From NCBI GenBank assembly GCA_028023455.1, contig JAQFVV010012491.1, positions 62,001 to 126,000 of the forward strand: a stretch of DNA of 64,000 nt, read 5' to 3'. This DNA is from Epiperipatus broadwayi (taxonomy: Eukaryota > Onychophora > Udeonychophora > Euonychophora > Peripatidae). Position 1 is the first letter of the stretch; each line of letters begins with the position of its first letter. A program made the position numbers and the translations under genes. This document shows, one piece after another, positions 29,301 through 37,042 of the stretch. The notes under the pieces are model-generated. The model ran no database searches, was not told the DNA's origin, and saw nothing but the letters and a program-made list of their open reading frames with translations.

Positions 29301-32081
29301 GGAATTGTATTTAAAAATAAAAATATTTTTCATCCATCCATCTTTTTGTTTTATACTACATTCAAATTTAACCTTGTATTGAATATTAGGTTTTAGAATT
29401 CTCTTTATTTCTTCAGTATATTTTTTCTATATTCATAAACATTGTCATTAGCAAGCACTTGTAAATGGCTGTAGCCATTCTAACTTTAGAAAAAAAATTG
29501 AACGAATAGAATAAAAAGTAAGACGATTTGACAAACTAATGCATTCAAGTTCCTCTCTGTAGCTTGTTTTTTTTTTTTACCTAAATAAAATGTTCATAAT
29601 AGTCAATACTTGTAATGTGCAAAAATTCAATAACAATAGAATACAATAATTTTAAAAAGCAAACTAATATATTATTTCCAATAACTTCATTTTATAATTT
29701 ACTGTTTCTAATAACATTTTTATTTAAAGTTTCTAAAAAGACAAATTAATTTTTTTTTATTAATATTGATGCAATTAAAACTACACAATAAAGAACTTTA
29801 TGAATGTAATACTGAGCAAATAATTTTATGAAATGAGAACAGTTACCAATGCACAAAACAATTTCTAATATCAATAATGTTTCATTAATATATCTAGAAA
29901 TACAAAGAATAAAAAAATAATTATACTTCACAGCAAATCTAATACCATAGTTCCTCACAATCAATGAATAGCCATTCCAAAAACTAATAGCTGAATTCAA
30001 TTGTAGTTTCTTTGCCTGGAAACTAAATTACATAATAAAAAAAAAAGGCAATAATATCAATCTTAAATCTCAACATCCTTAGTTACAAGTGCTGTATAAC
30101 TTTAAGTTTTGAAGAATACACATCAAGGATAGTTTTCTATGAACTATATTTATATATAAAAAAATAGAATTGCTTATCTACTATGCCCACTTTACAATCA
30201 TTACCATATTCCTTTATAATTATTACCATTAATGATAATACAATCGTTTCCATTGCTTTATATGATTTTTCACAAGGCATAATAATATAACCAGATTTTG
30301 CAAGACGGACCATTTTAAAATTACTTTTTCTAACTCATTTCCAGATTTACAAGAGCAAAAGATTCTAAGTAGACCTGAACATGCACATAAACATTTGGGA
30401 AATGAAATCCTGTTTCAAGTCTACTTTTTCAAATGATTCATTATTGATTGCTTGGACTTATGAAAAACTATAAACAAAAACCTTCAATCTGCTTAAGTCT
30501 ATCTCTACTGTTGAAATCTTAACCTATGGGATGCATTTTCCCCTAGGGAGTACAAAATAATTAGTGGGGGGGGGGCACAAAGACATGAAAAATAGACAAA
30601 AAATTTTTGGAAAAAAACAACTAATTATTGAAACCAAAATAAGAAAAGATACATTTTATTAATATAAGAATAAAATGTCCCTCTTAAAAATAGGTAAAAA
30701 TATATAAACAACACAAAAGGTATTTTGATATTAATTATTTAAAATTCCACAAATTAATGCCTTCTTTGAGCTTGTCTTGCAGAGCAAAGCTTTTCATAAG
30801 AAGGTGTCATATTTGAAAGTAAGTGTTGCTAAATGAAGCATAATTTCACTGTTTGTGCGAAATTTTAGCCTTGTTGTCATACAACTGCAGCAAGACAAAA
30901 ATAAATATAGAAAAAAATATTAGGGCTCCAAAAAATCATTGGAAGATGGGCATGATTAAAGCTGATATAAATAGTTGGGTCCCAAATACAGATCTCTACT
31001 TTACTGCCGTTTTCTTAATGTCGAGGGATTTGCATAGTCATAAGTATTTGCATACAAAAAAAAAAAAGTGAGTCAAAATTGATATGCTTGAAATTCAGTT
31101 TCAGATCACAATTGATGTAGAGACATAACTGATAGCATAAAAAGGTTATAACAATTGGGCAGACTCATTTAAATAACTGAAAATAGAAAAAAAAAAGAAT
31201 AAACATAGAGATAAGAAAGAAAAGATTAGCTTGGATCAAAATACAATAGTAATCTGTGTTTGATAAGTCATCATACTATAGATACTTTTAATCAGTTTAG
31301 TTTTTTTAATCAAATCACTAAAGAATGAAAATATTTCGGTAGAAAATGTGTTTGTAGTATTATATGAGGTTTTATAAATATCTCGACATGTATGTTTCAT
31401 TTCTATAAAAGCCGCCCATTTAATGTTTATGTATATACAAATATGTACATAGTTTTAATTAATTATTGAAAGAATTCTAAAACAAGGAGAATGTTTACAT
31501 TGCTTTTTTTAGAACCAATTATTTAGAGAATTTTACATTTCTCAACTTAATATGAATATTCTTGACACATTTAAAGTAAAATATTTTGGCCTACTGAACT
31601 GAAGAAAAACAAAAGACTTAACATAGTCAGCATTTCAAATTATTATGTCTTCAAAATAAAAACGCTTAGTAAATAATGATTCTTTTTCATTAATTAATTG
31701 CATAAAATTCACATTCATTTAATCAATGAAATAATAGCACGCAATTTGTTTTTATTTCAAGGATGTTCTAGATTACAAATTGCGCTTTTGATTATTGTAG
31801 GAAATATATACATTTCGTATATCTACATCCTCTAAAACATCAGATAAATATTAAAAACATTTTGAGAGAAAAAATTATTAGCTGAAGAAATAATCTTTAA
31901 ACGTTTGTTTAGAGCTTTTTTTTTTTTTTTGGACAACGCCACCTATAAATCTAATAAACCCCATCATCCTATGGTAAACGCAAGCGTCGCAATATGAAGT
32001 AAAATATTCACTTACCGCATATAATACGCTTAGAGCTATAACAGTATACCGAAGGCAATTGGTACAATCTTTAACCCCCAT
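2088..32081 (-). CDS. Tetraspanin family membrane protein, four exons, 3' end not found
   Basis: Tetraspanins are four-pass membrane scaffold proteins that organise receptors and adhesion molecules in the plasma membrane or endosomes. Exons 32016-32081, 7933-8124, 7020-7094 and 2088-2384 join in phase 0 to give 210 residues. The start MGVKDCTNC is the usual tetraspanin opening, with cysteines that are typically palmitoylated. TM1 spans roughly residues 12-34 across the first intron. The small loop follows, then TM2 ending in GCYAAHKESPCLLLM (about 72-86), the family's signature before TM3. TM3 is about 83-108. The large extracellular loop has CCG at 147-149, PKSCC at 179-183 and further cysteines at 166, 174 and 191. 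The missing end should hold TM4 and a short tail. Introns are about 23.9 kb, 838 bp and 4.6 kb. The subfamily is not assigned. An in-frame upstream ATG at 32112-32114 would add 11 residues, but the downstream ATG fits the family better. Confidence 0.93.
2526..2535. repeat. Poly-G run (10)
   Basis: Ten consecutive G in an AT-rich intron, preceded by GGGGT. It is one of six such tracts in the window. Confidence 0.9.
2725..4860 (-). mobile_element. RTE-type LINE copy 1, internally deleted
   Basis: A decayed non-LTR retrotransposon of the RTE/BovB-like type, reading right to left in tetraspanin intron 3. The endonuclease starts near 4750 (YNCRSL, then WDIIGLCE in successive frames) and runs to about 4250 (APTNSFGNEVVEDFY). 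Reverse transcriptase follows at 4110-3886 (VPHDWKNAVL, IRNYRSISLL), 3890-3670 (AFDSISIS) and 3660-3106. The C-terminal domain includes MRWMDEIRKYIDVMWRKGAR near 2840-2903. Between FAEKEKL and the GKAPDNDGI-like motif (about 4200) some 200 residues seen in other copies are missing. The catalytic box reads FEDD in place of FADD, so this copy is dead. The 3' end runs into a short ATT/GAT microsatellite at 2725-2757, as RTE elements often do. Confidence 0.85.
5270..5450. repeat. Inverted repeat (hairpin), arms about 73 bp
   Basis: The left arm 5270-5342 and right arm 5379-5450 are imperfect reverse complements; for example TTTATTACTATATACCTATA pairs with the right-hand TATAGTAATAAAG block. The spacer is 36 bp. 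Just left, 5212-5262 holds a tandem duplication of about 25 bp (TTATTCCATAAAA). No coding content. Confidence 0.8.
5541..6732. repeat. Large foldback repeat, arms about 550-570 bp
   Basis: The left arm 5541-6117 and right arm 6186-6732 are reverse complements with scattered differences. Matching pairs include ATTCATAGCAAGATGAA with TTCATCTTGCTATGAAT, GATTGATTGACATC with GATGTCAATCAATC, and GTTGAAGAGAATATTTTATT with AATAAAACATTCTCTTCAA. The spacer is about 70 bp. The open frame at 6342-6566 inside the right arm is incidental. Lies in tetraspanin intron 3 and would fold into a ~1.2-kb hairpin if transcribed. Confidence 0.88.
7020..7094 (-). CDS. Tetraspanin coding exon 3 (TM3)
   Basis: Encodes 25 residues, FFVFLAFILGVAIFIGVVCA and then AYNYN. 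This is almost entirely the third membrane helix. The acceptor is TTTATCTTTAG and the donor is AAT followed by GTAAGAT. The 75-nt size and phase 0 ends are usual for a tetraspanin TM3 exon. Confidence 0.92.
7933..8124 (-). CDS. Tetraspanin coding exon 2 (TM1 end, small loop, TM2)
   Basis: Encodes 64 residues, LVGVGVLV to SPCLLLM. The acceptor is TTTACTTTTCAG and the donor is ATG followed by GTAAGT. It holds the end of TM1, a small extracellular loop rich in Asp/Glu/Tyr, TM2, and the Gly-Cys plus Glu-x-x-Cys motif typical of the TM2-TM3 turn. Confidence 0.95.
8125..10855. other. Tetraspanin intron 1, first part, no recognised element
   Basis: AT-rich DNA with an A17 run near 9552. A slightly more complex patch at 9835-10030 has no recognised coding sense in either strand. 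Confidence 0.5.
10856..10977 (-). mobile_element. Retroposed tRNA-like sequence with poly-A and 10-bp target-site duplication
   Basis: The minus strand of 10891-10961 folds as a tRNA of 71 nt. The 7-bp acceptor stem is GCGTTGG with CCGATGC. The anticodon arm has loop CTTACAA (anticodon TAC, valine). The T stem CCGGG/CCCGG is perfect. The A box TGGCCGAGTGATC is good. The B box GGTTCGCTTCC has C where A58 is expected, and the D stem is only two pairs, so it is probably a pseudo-tRNA. After 11 nt there is a run of 12 A (T at 10868-10879). The direct repeat ACATATCAGG flanks it at 10856-10865 and 10968-10977. Tail plus duplication shows LINE-type retroposition. A very short tRNA SINE is the alternative name. 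Confidence 0.88.
11273..11306. repeat. 17-bp tandem duplication
   Basis: ATACGTTATGTACATTA occurs twice head to tail without mismatch. Confidence 0.9.
11480..12790 (+). mobile_element. Decayed LINE of a second type
   Basis: Reverse-transcriptase pieces can be read in shifting frames. LKNGKAADQDEVLEKFQN (about 11478-11531) corresponds to the usual NGKAAGxDGIP motif. INLIKMFESINQKE then WKSNSCPSKFIYLIQ (about 11857-11944) correspond to the D-L-x-K-A-F-D-S-V-N / CPPKFINLI block. LFSILFSIFMTTILEQF (about 12024-12074) corresponds to the APTLFSIF block. A segment at 12610-12730 resembles the C-terminal LRRLRWxGHV region. It is clearly different from the RTE copies elsewhere in the window and is full of stops. 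Confidence 0.6.
12901..13362. repeat. Inverted repeat, arms about 140 bp
   Basis: The left arm 12901-13040 and right arm 13219-13362 are reverse complements; for example ACAAATTCAAACATGTTTTG pairs with CAAAACAGGTTTGAATTTGT, and AGCTTTAAATAAA pairs with TTTATTTAAAGCT. The spacer is about 180 bp. The right centre contains a small perfect palindrome, CGCATAATGCG. Confidence 0.83.
14728..15570. repeat. Composite repeat with both direct and inverted copies
   Basis: A block of about 65 bp (AGGAAGTAACTGAA, ATGAGTTATATCA, TTTGCAATCCTA) occurs at 14728-14793 and again in the same direction at 15448-15513. A second block is inverted: 14950-14993 (ATCACACATTACTAAAACAT) pairs with 15521-15570. The result is a mosaic ending near the left LTR at 15616. 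Confidence 0.7.
15616..17430 (-). repeat. Left (3') LTR
   Basis: Aligns along its length with 21819-23588; shared landmarks include GCAGCAGACTGGCCCTTCAA and TTGATCACCAAC. On plus coordinates it starts TGGGTGGGA and ends TTTGTTAGCA, so it has TG...CA ends. A poly-C run (17185-17192) is absent from the partner. The short plus-strand frames at 15672-15866 and 16599-16805 are inside the LTR and not genes. Confidence 0.78.
17431..17450 (-). promoter_or_regulatory. Candidate polypurine tract
   Basis: The minus strand reads GAAGAGGGGTGTGGTA immediately before the left LTR. This is the expected place and composition for the plus-strand primer of an LTR element read right to left. Confidence 0.55.
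17735..17802 (-). repeat. tRNA-derived SINE-like fragment
   Basis: The minus strand has an A-box-like TGGTTATAAGTCAG followed about 32 nt later by a B-box-like GCATTCAAATCTC. A stretch of 21 bases at 17782-17802 is repeated exactly at 19565-19585. Confidence 0.4.
18683..18997 (+). other. Unassigned 104-codon open frame
   Basis: Open on the plus strand, antisense to the presumed retrotransposon. The second half is less AT-rich and includes GVGVSLYYIWERK and VRVEMIPAGCSVGSTWGLKF. I recognise no family. It may be a remnant of an older insertion within the LTR element, or chance. Confidence 0.2.
19525..19590 (-). repeat. tRNA-derived SINE-like fragment
   Basis: The minus strand has TGGTTATAAGTCAGACG (A-box-like) and, about 37 nt on, GAGTTCAAACCCAG, a near-consensus B box. 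The region 19410-19500 also has an A-box-like GAGCTAGTAAAGGG and a GGGTTTGAATTT on the plus strand, so two tRNA-like units may overlap. Confidence 0.42.
20700..21584 (-). pseudogene. gag remnant of the LTR retrotransposon
   Basis: The N-terminal part (21584-21321) is very Lys/Glu-rich, including KKTRAKAKMKAQSKKEK. At 20986-20801 a 61-codon frame reads MERYFTLNKLSEETRVIIAC, then GDVQFWWDSL and TFGEYKQSLL. This is the core pattern of retrotransposon gag capsid domains (the hydrophobic-charged helix, then W-W-x-S-L, then F-x-x-x-K/L). Beyond a stop, another frame continues with MANPLSEQQIIQMVRQV near 20720. At least two frame changes and stops separate the parts. Confidence 0.65.
21819..23588 (-). 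repeat. Right (5') LTR
   Basis: Partner of 15616-17430, starting TGGTAGGAG on plus coordinates. Its outer terminus reads TTTGTTAGTG where the partner has TTTGTTAGCA, so the terminal dinucleotide has changed. On the minus strand, TGGTTTTCC lies 8 bases beyond the inner end (rc of 21802-21810) and could be a primer binding site, weakly supported. Confidence 0.75.
23589..25960 (+). mobile_element. RTE-type LINE copy 2, longest copy, 5'-truncated
   Basis: Starts abruptly at the LTR edge inside the endonuclease domain (DFYVNVQKIFDQTKHFKIVM, 23620-23680; then KFGYGDRNERGHILVEFAEK near 23730-23790). It continues through the linker (MKKGKAPGNDGIIGKK, 24560-24610), the RT fingers, LPLCFGSVDYEKVFDSLSIS (24890-24950), the catalytic box DFADDIIVFANNALELR at about 25190-25250, and the thumb-like NNLILKGNMPMYLKSKVFNK (about 25470-25530). 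The 3' part has RARDWRRW near 25865 and ends in a GATGATGA-type tail near 25945. The catalytic FADD is intact, but the frame is broken many times. Confidence 0.85.
26204..27146. mobile_element. Candidate DNA transposon relic, pogo/Tigger-like ends
   Basis: The left end CCTGGGTCTTGTTTTATGC (26204-26222) is the inverse of the right end, whose minus strand reads CACTTGGGTCTCGTTTTATG (27146 downward). Both ends abut TA, fitting a TA target duplication. The sub-terminal sequence on both sides repeats TTTAATGC-type motifs, also seen near 26970, 27010 and 27095. The ends recall pogo/Tigger elements, which begin CAGT and a T-G-T-C-C-T-C-G-rich run. No transposase is visible in the 943 bp, so it would be non-autonomous. 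The interior patch at 26650-26840 is GC-richer and unassigned. Confidence 0.5.
27150..28335. other. Intron 1 stretch without recognised element
   Basis: AT-rich, with T runs at 27560-27575 and near 27998. The open frames at 27705-27977 (plus) and 28147-28353 (minus) show no protein-like pattern. Confidence 0.5.
28340..28860 (-). mobile_element. LINE reverse-transcriptase remnant, second type
   Basis: Read on the minus strand: VELKLLVDDLRLI (the A-D-D box region, with V for A) at about 28810-28850, then NKTKAMKIYIEKKRFGVNIQ, matching the K-T-K-x-M motif that follows the catalytic box. KKEIFKNVLLCYMEQRYEQF-type pieces (broken by stops) match the C-V-W-S-V-L-L-Y-G-x-E-T-W region. A last piece LERVWEKNVI matches the E-V-L-R-R-x-G region. 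It differs from the RTE copies and may relate to the remnant at 11480-12790. Confidence 0.55.
28870..31860. other. Intron 1 stretch without recognised element
   Basis: AT-rich, with A/T homopolymers (for example 28905-28927) and a 10-G run at 30566-30575. No tRNA, repeat pair or coding pattern is recognised. The minus-strand frame 29746-30000 is not convincing. Confidence 0.5.
30566..30575. repeat. Poly-G run (10)
   Basis: Ten G in intron 1 of the tetraspanin gene, in otherwise AT-rich DNA. Confidence 0.9.
32016..32081 (-). CDS. Tetraspanin coding exon 1 (N-terminus and first half of TM1)
   Basis: Encodes 22 residues from MGVKDC to the middle of TM1. The donor is GCG followed by GTAAGTG, rc of 32010-32018. 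The hydrophobic run continues without a break in the exon at 7933-8124, which supports the junction over a 24-kb intron. The DNA just upstream (about 32100-32180) is locally GC-richer and may be 5' UTR or promoter-proximal; no TATA box or initiator can be argued. Confidence 0.88.
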
Positions 32082-32960
32082 TTTCTTGGTGGGATTTCGG
32101 GATTTTGAAAGCAAAAATCCCGTATCATCAACCTCGTCCTCCTCCAGCCTGCTGCCTCTCAGTGGTTCTCCAATTTCCCACTAGTCTGTTTTAATCTTCT
32201 CGTTTATTATTACATGAAATGAACGAGATGTTACATGAGAGCAGACGAAATTTGTTTTATTTTGTTACTTTTTAAACAAATTAGTGACGTATGTCAAAGT
32301 ATATAAAATAGATCTGACAAATGTAGATTAAAAATTGGATTTATGTGTATATAATGCACTAAATATTTAAACAAGCAAATTGTAATAAAATGATAAAAGT
32401 TAACTTGTAGCAGTCATGATGTAATAATATAAATTCAAGATGATCTGACGATGAATTCATTTATCTGTTTGAGTGATAGCTGTCTGCATTATTTTTTTTT
32501 TTAATGATAACTGATTGCTTTCCTATACAACAATTATTCCAATGTGATATTGTTATTCAAATTTCAGTCCAGTTGGTCTAGTGAAAAATGTTCAAGTTTA
32601 TTTTTGAATGAATCTGTGATTGTCCCTGTAATTCTTATAACTTTTATATGAATGAGTATCAAATTTTATTATTTGTACATGTTACCAATTGTTTTGACTT
32701 CTGCTGATGTGCTTGTACTTTGTTATATCGTTCTAGAAGTAGATAGTATTTAAATAGACACATACATATAAATGTCTATAATTTCTTCAATCATTAGTTT
32801 CTTTTTCATCTATCTCATATATAGCTTCTTTCTAAGTTTTTTTTTCTTACTATTTTTTGAAATCAAGATTTCAATTAACAAACTATTGTCTACTCTTTTA
32901 CGTTATGTTTAGCCCAGCTTAAATTTATTCCGGATTTCAATAATATAAATGAAATTTCTT
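32082..32960. promoter_or_regulatory. 5' flank of the tetraspanin gene
   Basis: The promoter and 5' UTR should lie here, unless a further non-coding exon exists upstream. A GC-richer, CpG-containing patch (about 32100-32170) adjoins the start codon. No convincing core promoter motif is seen in this background. Confidence 0.3.
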
Positions 32961-33205
32961 TTGTCATTCACACATTACAAATTTCTCCTTGATAATTTAA
33001 AATTACATTTTCCAATACTTTGCTGAATAATATGTAATTTCTATATTGATTTTCTGTTAAGAATCTAAGTTTCAGATCTATAATTAAGCACTGATAAAAC
33101 ATACTTCTAAAAACTTTACTTCTCAAAAACATAAACATATGTCCTTTTAATATTATATTTAGCGTTATTTCATGCCACAGTACAAGGCACCTAGATGGCA
33201 TGATT
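32960..33205 (-). mobile_element. RTE LINE fragment (copy 3)
   Basis: The minus strand reads ITLNIILKGHMFMFLRSKVF, then LKLRFLTENQYRNY. These align with NNLILKGNMPMCLKRKVF and the L-T-x-x-Q-Y-R-x-Y region of other copies. About 80 residues remain. Confidence 0.7.
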
Positions 33206-33740
33206 TAGGGAGATGGCAGATTTGTACAAACGTAAAGACAAAATTATTTTATTATTCAAACTAATCCATTGTTTGAAAAGCAATCAACAATGATAATATG
33301 TTGTATATCAACAAAATAATCTATTATTTAAAATATCAATAAATATTCTGGCATCATTAATATTTTATTATGGTAAGAACATTAGCTGTGTAAAGGAAAA
33401 CGCCTTAATTTCTCTCAAAATAATGAAAAAAATTGTGAAATTATTTAACTTTTGTCAAATTTAAATGTATTGTCTCCAAATTTAACAATAGCATAACATA
33501 CTTTTCTAGCATTGCCATTAACAAGCAATTGCTTCAGATAAAATATTTTTCTCTGAATTTAAATGAATTAAAAAAAATCTATGTTCAAATACTTGGCTAG
33601 TATAAGTAAAAAAAGTGAAAAATGTAAAGATTTAGATGGCAAAATTTTTTATGTATAAAAAGTAAGAAGACTAATTTTATAAGAACTGAAATTGTAAATA
33701 TATATATAATTTTAAAACCTTTAAAATGTCACATGACTCT

Positions 33741-34307
33741 ATCACATGATTTTACCTTATTCAATGTTGTTTCAGTAACATACTTTTTTTTCATCACAGC
33801 TATGCCATTTGCTGTAAGTTATAATAATGCAGACTTAATAAATTCCTAACCTGTTAATGCTGTCCTGTCTAATATCTCCAGACTAGTTTCAAGCTTACGG
33901 TTTTCATTAATGAAAAGCTTTGAATCTTGGAACAATGCACCTTGACCTTTAGGAATTAATACATCTTCCTTCTGGAAACCATCATTTATCTATTATATTA
34001 TCAAACTATCAGCCCAAACTGAAAAATATATGTTTTTCAATTATGCTGATAGCTTTAATAATGAAACGGAAAAGGAAATTATGGCTGGCAGAGGAAAGGT
34101 GCATTAGATTCTAAAGATACAAACACTGGTTCAAAATCCAAAGTGCCTCACTGATGAAAGCCATAAGTTTGAAACTAGTTTGGAGATATTAGTCAGGACA
34201 GCATTGAATAGAGATTTATTAAACACTACTATCTGCATCAGTCAATTACTAAAATTTTCCCTAAGTACCATAGCTGTGGTAAAAAAAAAAAAGTATGCAT
34301 GTGATAT
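33741..34307. repeat. Foldback element, family F, copy at 34 kb
   Basis: The arms are about 33741-34000 and 34055-34307. ATCACATGAT at the left pairs with GCATGTGATAT at the right; CATCACAGCTATG pairs with CATAGCTGTGGT; CTAATATCTCCAGACTAGTT pairs with AACTAGTTTGGAGATATTAG. Several arm blocks (CTAGTTT, GAATCTTGGAACAATGCACC) recur in the clusters at 43.8-45.1 and 47.4-48.6 kb. Confidence 0.82.
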
Positions 34308-34429
34308 ATAATTGTATATTTATGTATTTTCATAAGATTATCCAAAATAATTTGAAAGAGATAGCAAACGAATTTTACATCCAGAAAGTATAAAATTGCA
34401 AAACAGTTCTGATTATATAATTATACAAA

Positions 34430-34725
34430 AAGTACCCCAAGTGTAATTCTGTCATTAATTTCATTAGTATAATTCCATCTATTTTAATAATCTGAACAAG
34501 TTATTTATAACTAGTTGTTAACTTTTTCTAATTCATTTTTATTAACATTAATTTTTTTTATATATGAAAAATCATTGAATATTATTACTTGATGCTTTTA
34601 ATATTTATTTTTAATCCAACTTTCTTGATTTTATCTTAAAGTTTTTGTTATATTTTTAAAACTCTAAATCATTTTTTGTGAAAACAACCATTTCATCTGC
34701 AAAATCTATATAAATTTACCATCTT
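34430..34725 (-). mobile_element. RTE LINE fragment (copy 4)
   Basis: The minus strand encodes a damaged catalytic region, FADEMVVFTKNDLEF (about 34665-34710). Lys-rich sequence follows, matching the K-V-G-L-K-I/V-N block and the L-x-x-L-x-K-V-x-N-Y-x-Y segment. The catalytic D-D reads D-E. Confidence 0.65.
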
Positions 34726-34839
34726 CAAAGTAAATTTTAACTCGGTGAATAATCTTCCAGAATTATATCATTTGTAATTGCTGAAGAAGTAAACACATAA
34801 TTAGGTATATACTAGTTTCTTAACTTTATTTCTTTAGTT

Positions 34840-35310
34840 ACAACTATATCATTTGTTAATTATTAGATGTCAGATTATAGTTCTTAACAAATCCATGTCA
34901 AGTGCTCTCTTATTCATTACCCTATACTAGTTTTTTAGTTTATAGCTTTCATTAGTGAGGAACTTTAGATCTTGGAACAATTAGGATTGAATTTACCTTC
35001 TCTTTAGCAGGTTTTGTTTACTTCTCTTACTATAATATAAACAGGCTTGCTGTGTAGTCTAATAGATTTGAAACCAATTAGTTTTTAATAAGTGTAGATA
35101 TCTCTATCCTTTGGATAGAATTGGGATAAAATAAGTAAAATATCATATTACTTTACCACATGATTCCATCTTGCATATTGCTATTTCAGCAGCATACTCT
35201 TTTTTTTATCACAACTATGTAAACTAATACAAGCTTTAGTAACTAATAGATGCTCAATGATAGTTCTTAATAAATTCCTATATCTAAGATAAATAGGTAA
35301 GACTCTTCTA
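34840..35310. repeat. Diverged relative of foldback family F
   Basis: Contains CATTAGTGAGGAACTTTAGA and TCTTGGAACAAT, which match the core of the 33.7-34.3 kb copy. A block CAGATTATAGTTCTTAACAA (34869-34888) is repeated in similar form at 35260. Too eroded to give firm arms. Confidence 0.42.
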
Positions 35311-35479
35311 TTTCAGAATTCTCCAAGTACTTTATTAAATTAATTTCCTCAGTTTTAATAAATAAAAAAATGTAAGAATATTCAAATAAATGTGTGTATT
35401 TTTCTCTGCAAACACCTATATAGTTAATTTAGCTATTTTTTGTACATTATGTGTATTATTAACAATATCCAACTATAAA

Positions 35480-35567
35480 CTTACATTGAAAAAATAAATG
35501 ATGCCTGCCACCTGGTTGGTATTATAAAATGTGCTCTTAAGTGCAAACAGGTTGGGGACCTCTGTTC
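35480..35567 (-). mobile_element. Possible hAT-type element end
   Basis: The minus strand from 35567 reads CAGAGGTCCCCAACCTG. This is close to the CAGxGGTCCCCAACC terminal repeat of many hAT elements. Only one end is found and no 8-bp duplication could be identified. It interrupts the 3' region of the adjacent RTE copy. Confidence 0.4.
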
Positions 35568-35589
35568 TACACAATCTCTCCCTACACAA

Positions 35590-36640
35590 TTGTATGGTCT
35601 AAAGTATCTGTATTGTGCTTTTGTTAAGAATTTAAGTGTCATATTTATATGTAAGAATTGATAAAATACTTCTATTAAATTTTTTTTTTTGAAATGTCTA
35701 AACACATTTTCATCTAAGTTTATGATTAATTTCATCTATGGTTCTGTCTGTACTAATATTCTCATCAAGCTATTTATAGTTACTATTTTATTCTAATTTG
35801 TCATAAATCTTTATTTTCATATTATGTGAATAATCATGAATATTACTTTAGTATTTACTTTTAGCACTGCTTTCTTGCTTTTATATGATAATTCTTATAG
35901 TATTTCCTAAGCGCAGAAGCATTAGTTGCAAATGCAACCACAATATCTGTAATATATAAGTGATATACATAATCTCCATTTAATTCTATTCCTTCACTTA
36001 CCATTTTAATCCACAAATACTTTCAAATAGAATCAATTTGTCATATACTTATAATATCATTAATTTTATTACTTTACTATGTAATCTATTCACTAGGGTT
36101 GTATTTTAATGAATATTCTTAAGAATTTGACAATATCCAAAGTCTATATTTTATATTCCAAATCATTAATTACTATAGAAATGCTTGTATATTCAAATGC
36201 TTTTTTTATTATCTGCAAATCCAAATCATAATGGAAACTCTCACTTATTGTTTTTTTTTACAACTTCATTTACTATACGAATGTAATATATCATGCCAAA
36301 ATCACTTTTAAATCCAGTTTGTTCTTTTTGGTGCATTTGAATCCAAACTTGTTTGTAGATAAGTTGTATTTAGTAAAGTTCTTTATAAATATATCTTCTT
36401 TTTTCATCTTTTTTAAATATCAATTATTATTACTGTATTATTTACATTATTAAGATATTGATGTCTTTACTAACAATATCTTTACTTTTTTACCAATTTT
36501 TTGAAGGTATTACTAATATTTCTACATTTCTTGAAGCATTTTTACACTTTGTATATTTAATTGATGTCTTACATCTTCATTTAAAGTATTGATAAGACAG
36601 AAGTTATAATTAGATTGACTACTTTGTTTTCTTCTTTTTT
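35590..36640 (-). mobile_element. RTE LINE fragment (copy 5)
   Basis: Read on the minus strand, with frame changes: QTGFKSDFGMIYYIRIVNEV (about 36265-36335), matching the Q-A-G-F-R-x-G-F-S-T-I-D-H-I-Q motif; IIKKAFEYTSIS (about 36180-36215), matching the Y-K-K-A-F-D-S-I-S-I block; ITDIVVAFATNASALRKY near 35920; and LTKAQYRYFRPYN at about 35590-35635. The catalytic region lacks a proper A-D-D. Confidence 0.75.
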
Positions 36641-36829
36641 GTTATTATATAGCTGTGTAGAATTCTTTTACATACTCCATGATATTTCTTTTTTTAGTTA
36701 ATAGTATTGTCTTATTTTTTGTTATTAGTGAAATAACATTCAGCATATTACCACGTTTGAGACTTTTATACTTATCTATCCCTTTTTTTGAATATTGATA
36801 ATTATATTTCCTTATATTATCATTACCCC

Positions 36830-36868
36830 ACCCCCTTTTTTTTAAAAAAAAACAAAAAACAAAAACAA
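36830..36868. repeat. Low-complexity C/T then A run
   Basis: A short CCCCACCCCC run is followed by T10-type and A-rich sequence. It is a simple repeat, possibly a decayed tail. Confidence 0.5.
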
Positions 36869-37042
36869 TTTTACAGAATTTTTTAGATATTCACTTTTAC
36901 TAAATGAATCAATTACCAATATTTTCATATTCTTTCTTTTCTACAATATCACCTCATCTCAATTAAAAATATATTGTTAAATTGCTACTTTTTAATACTT
37001 GCGATATAAATATATTTAAAGTAAATAATTATTTTGTGTAAT

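Noticed and set aside
32079-32114. Upstream ATG (32112-32114) as tetraspanin start
   Set aside because: The downstream ATG gives the canonical short cytoplasmic MGxxxC start; the upstream one adds a basic extension not usual in the family. It cannot be excluded without transcript data.
35481-35735. 84-codon minus-strand frame as a gene
   Set aside because: It is a fusion of an RTE fragment (LTKAQYRYF) with the hAT-like terminus, open by chance.
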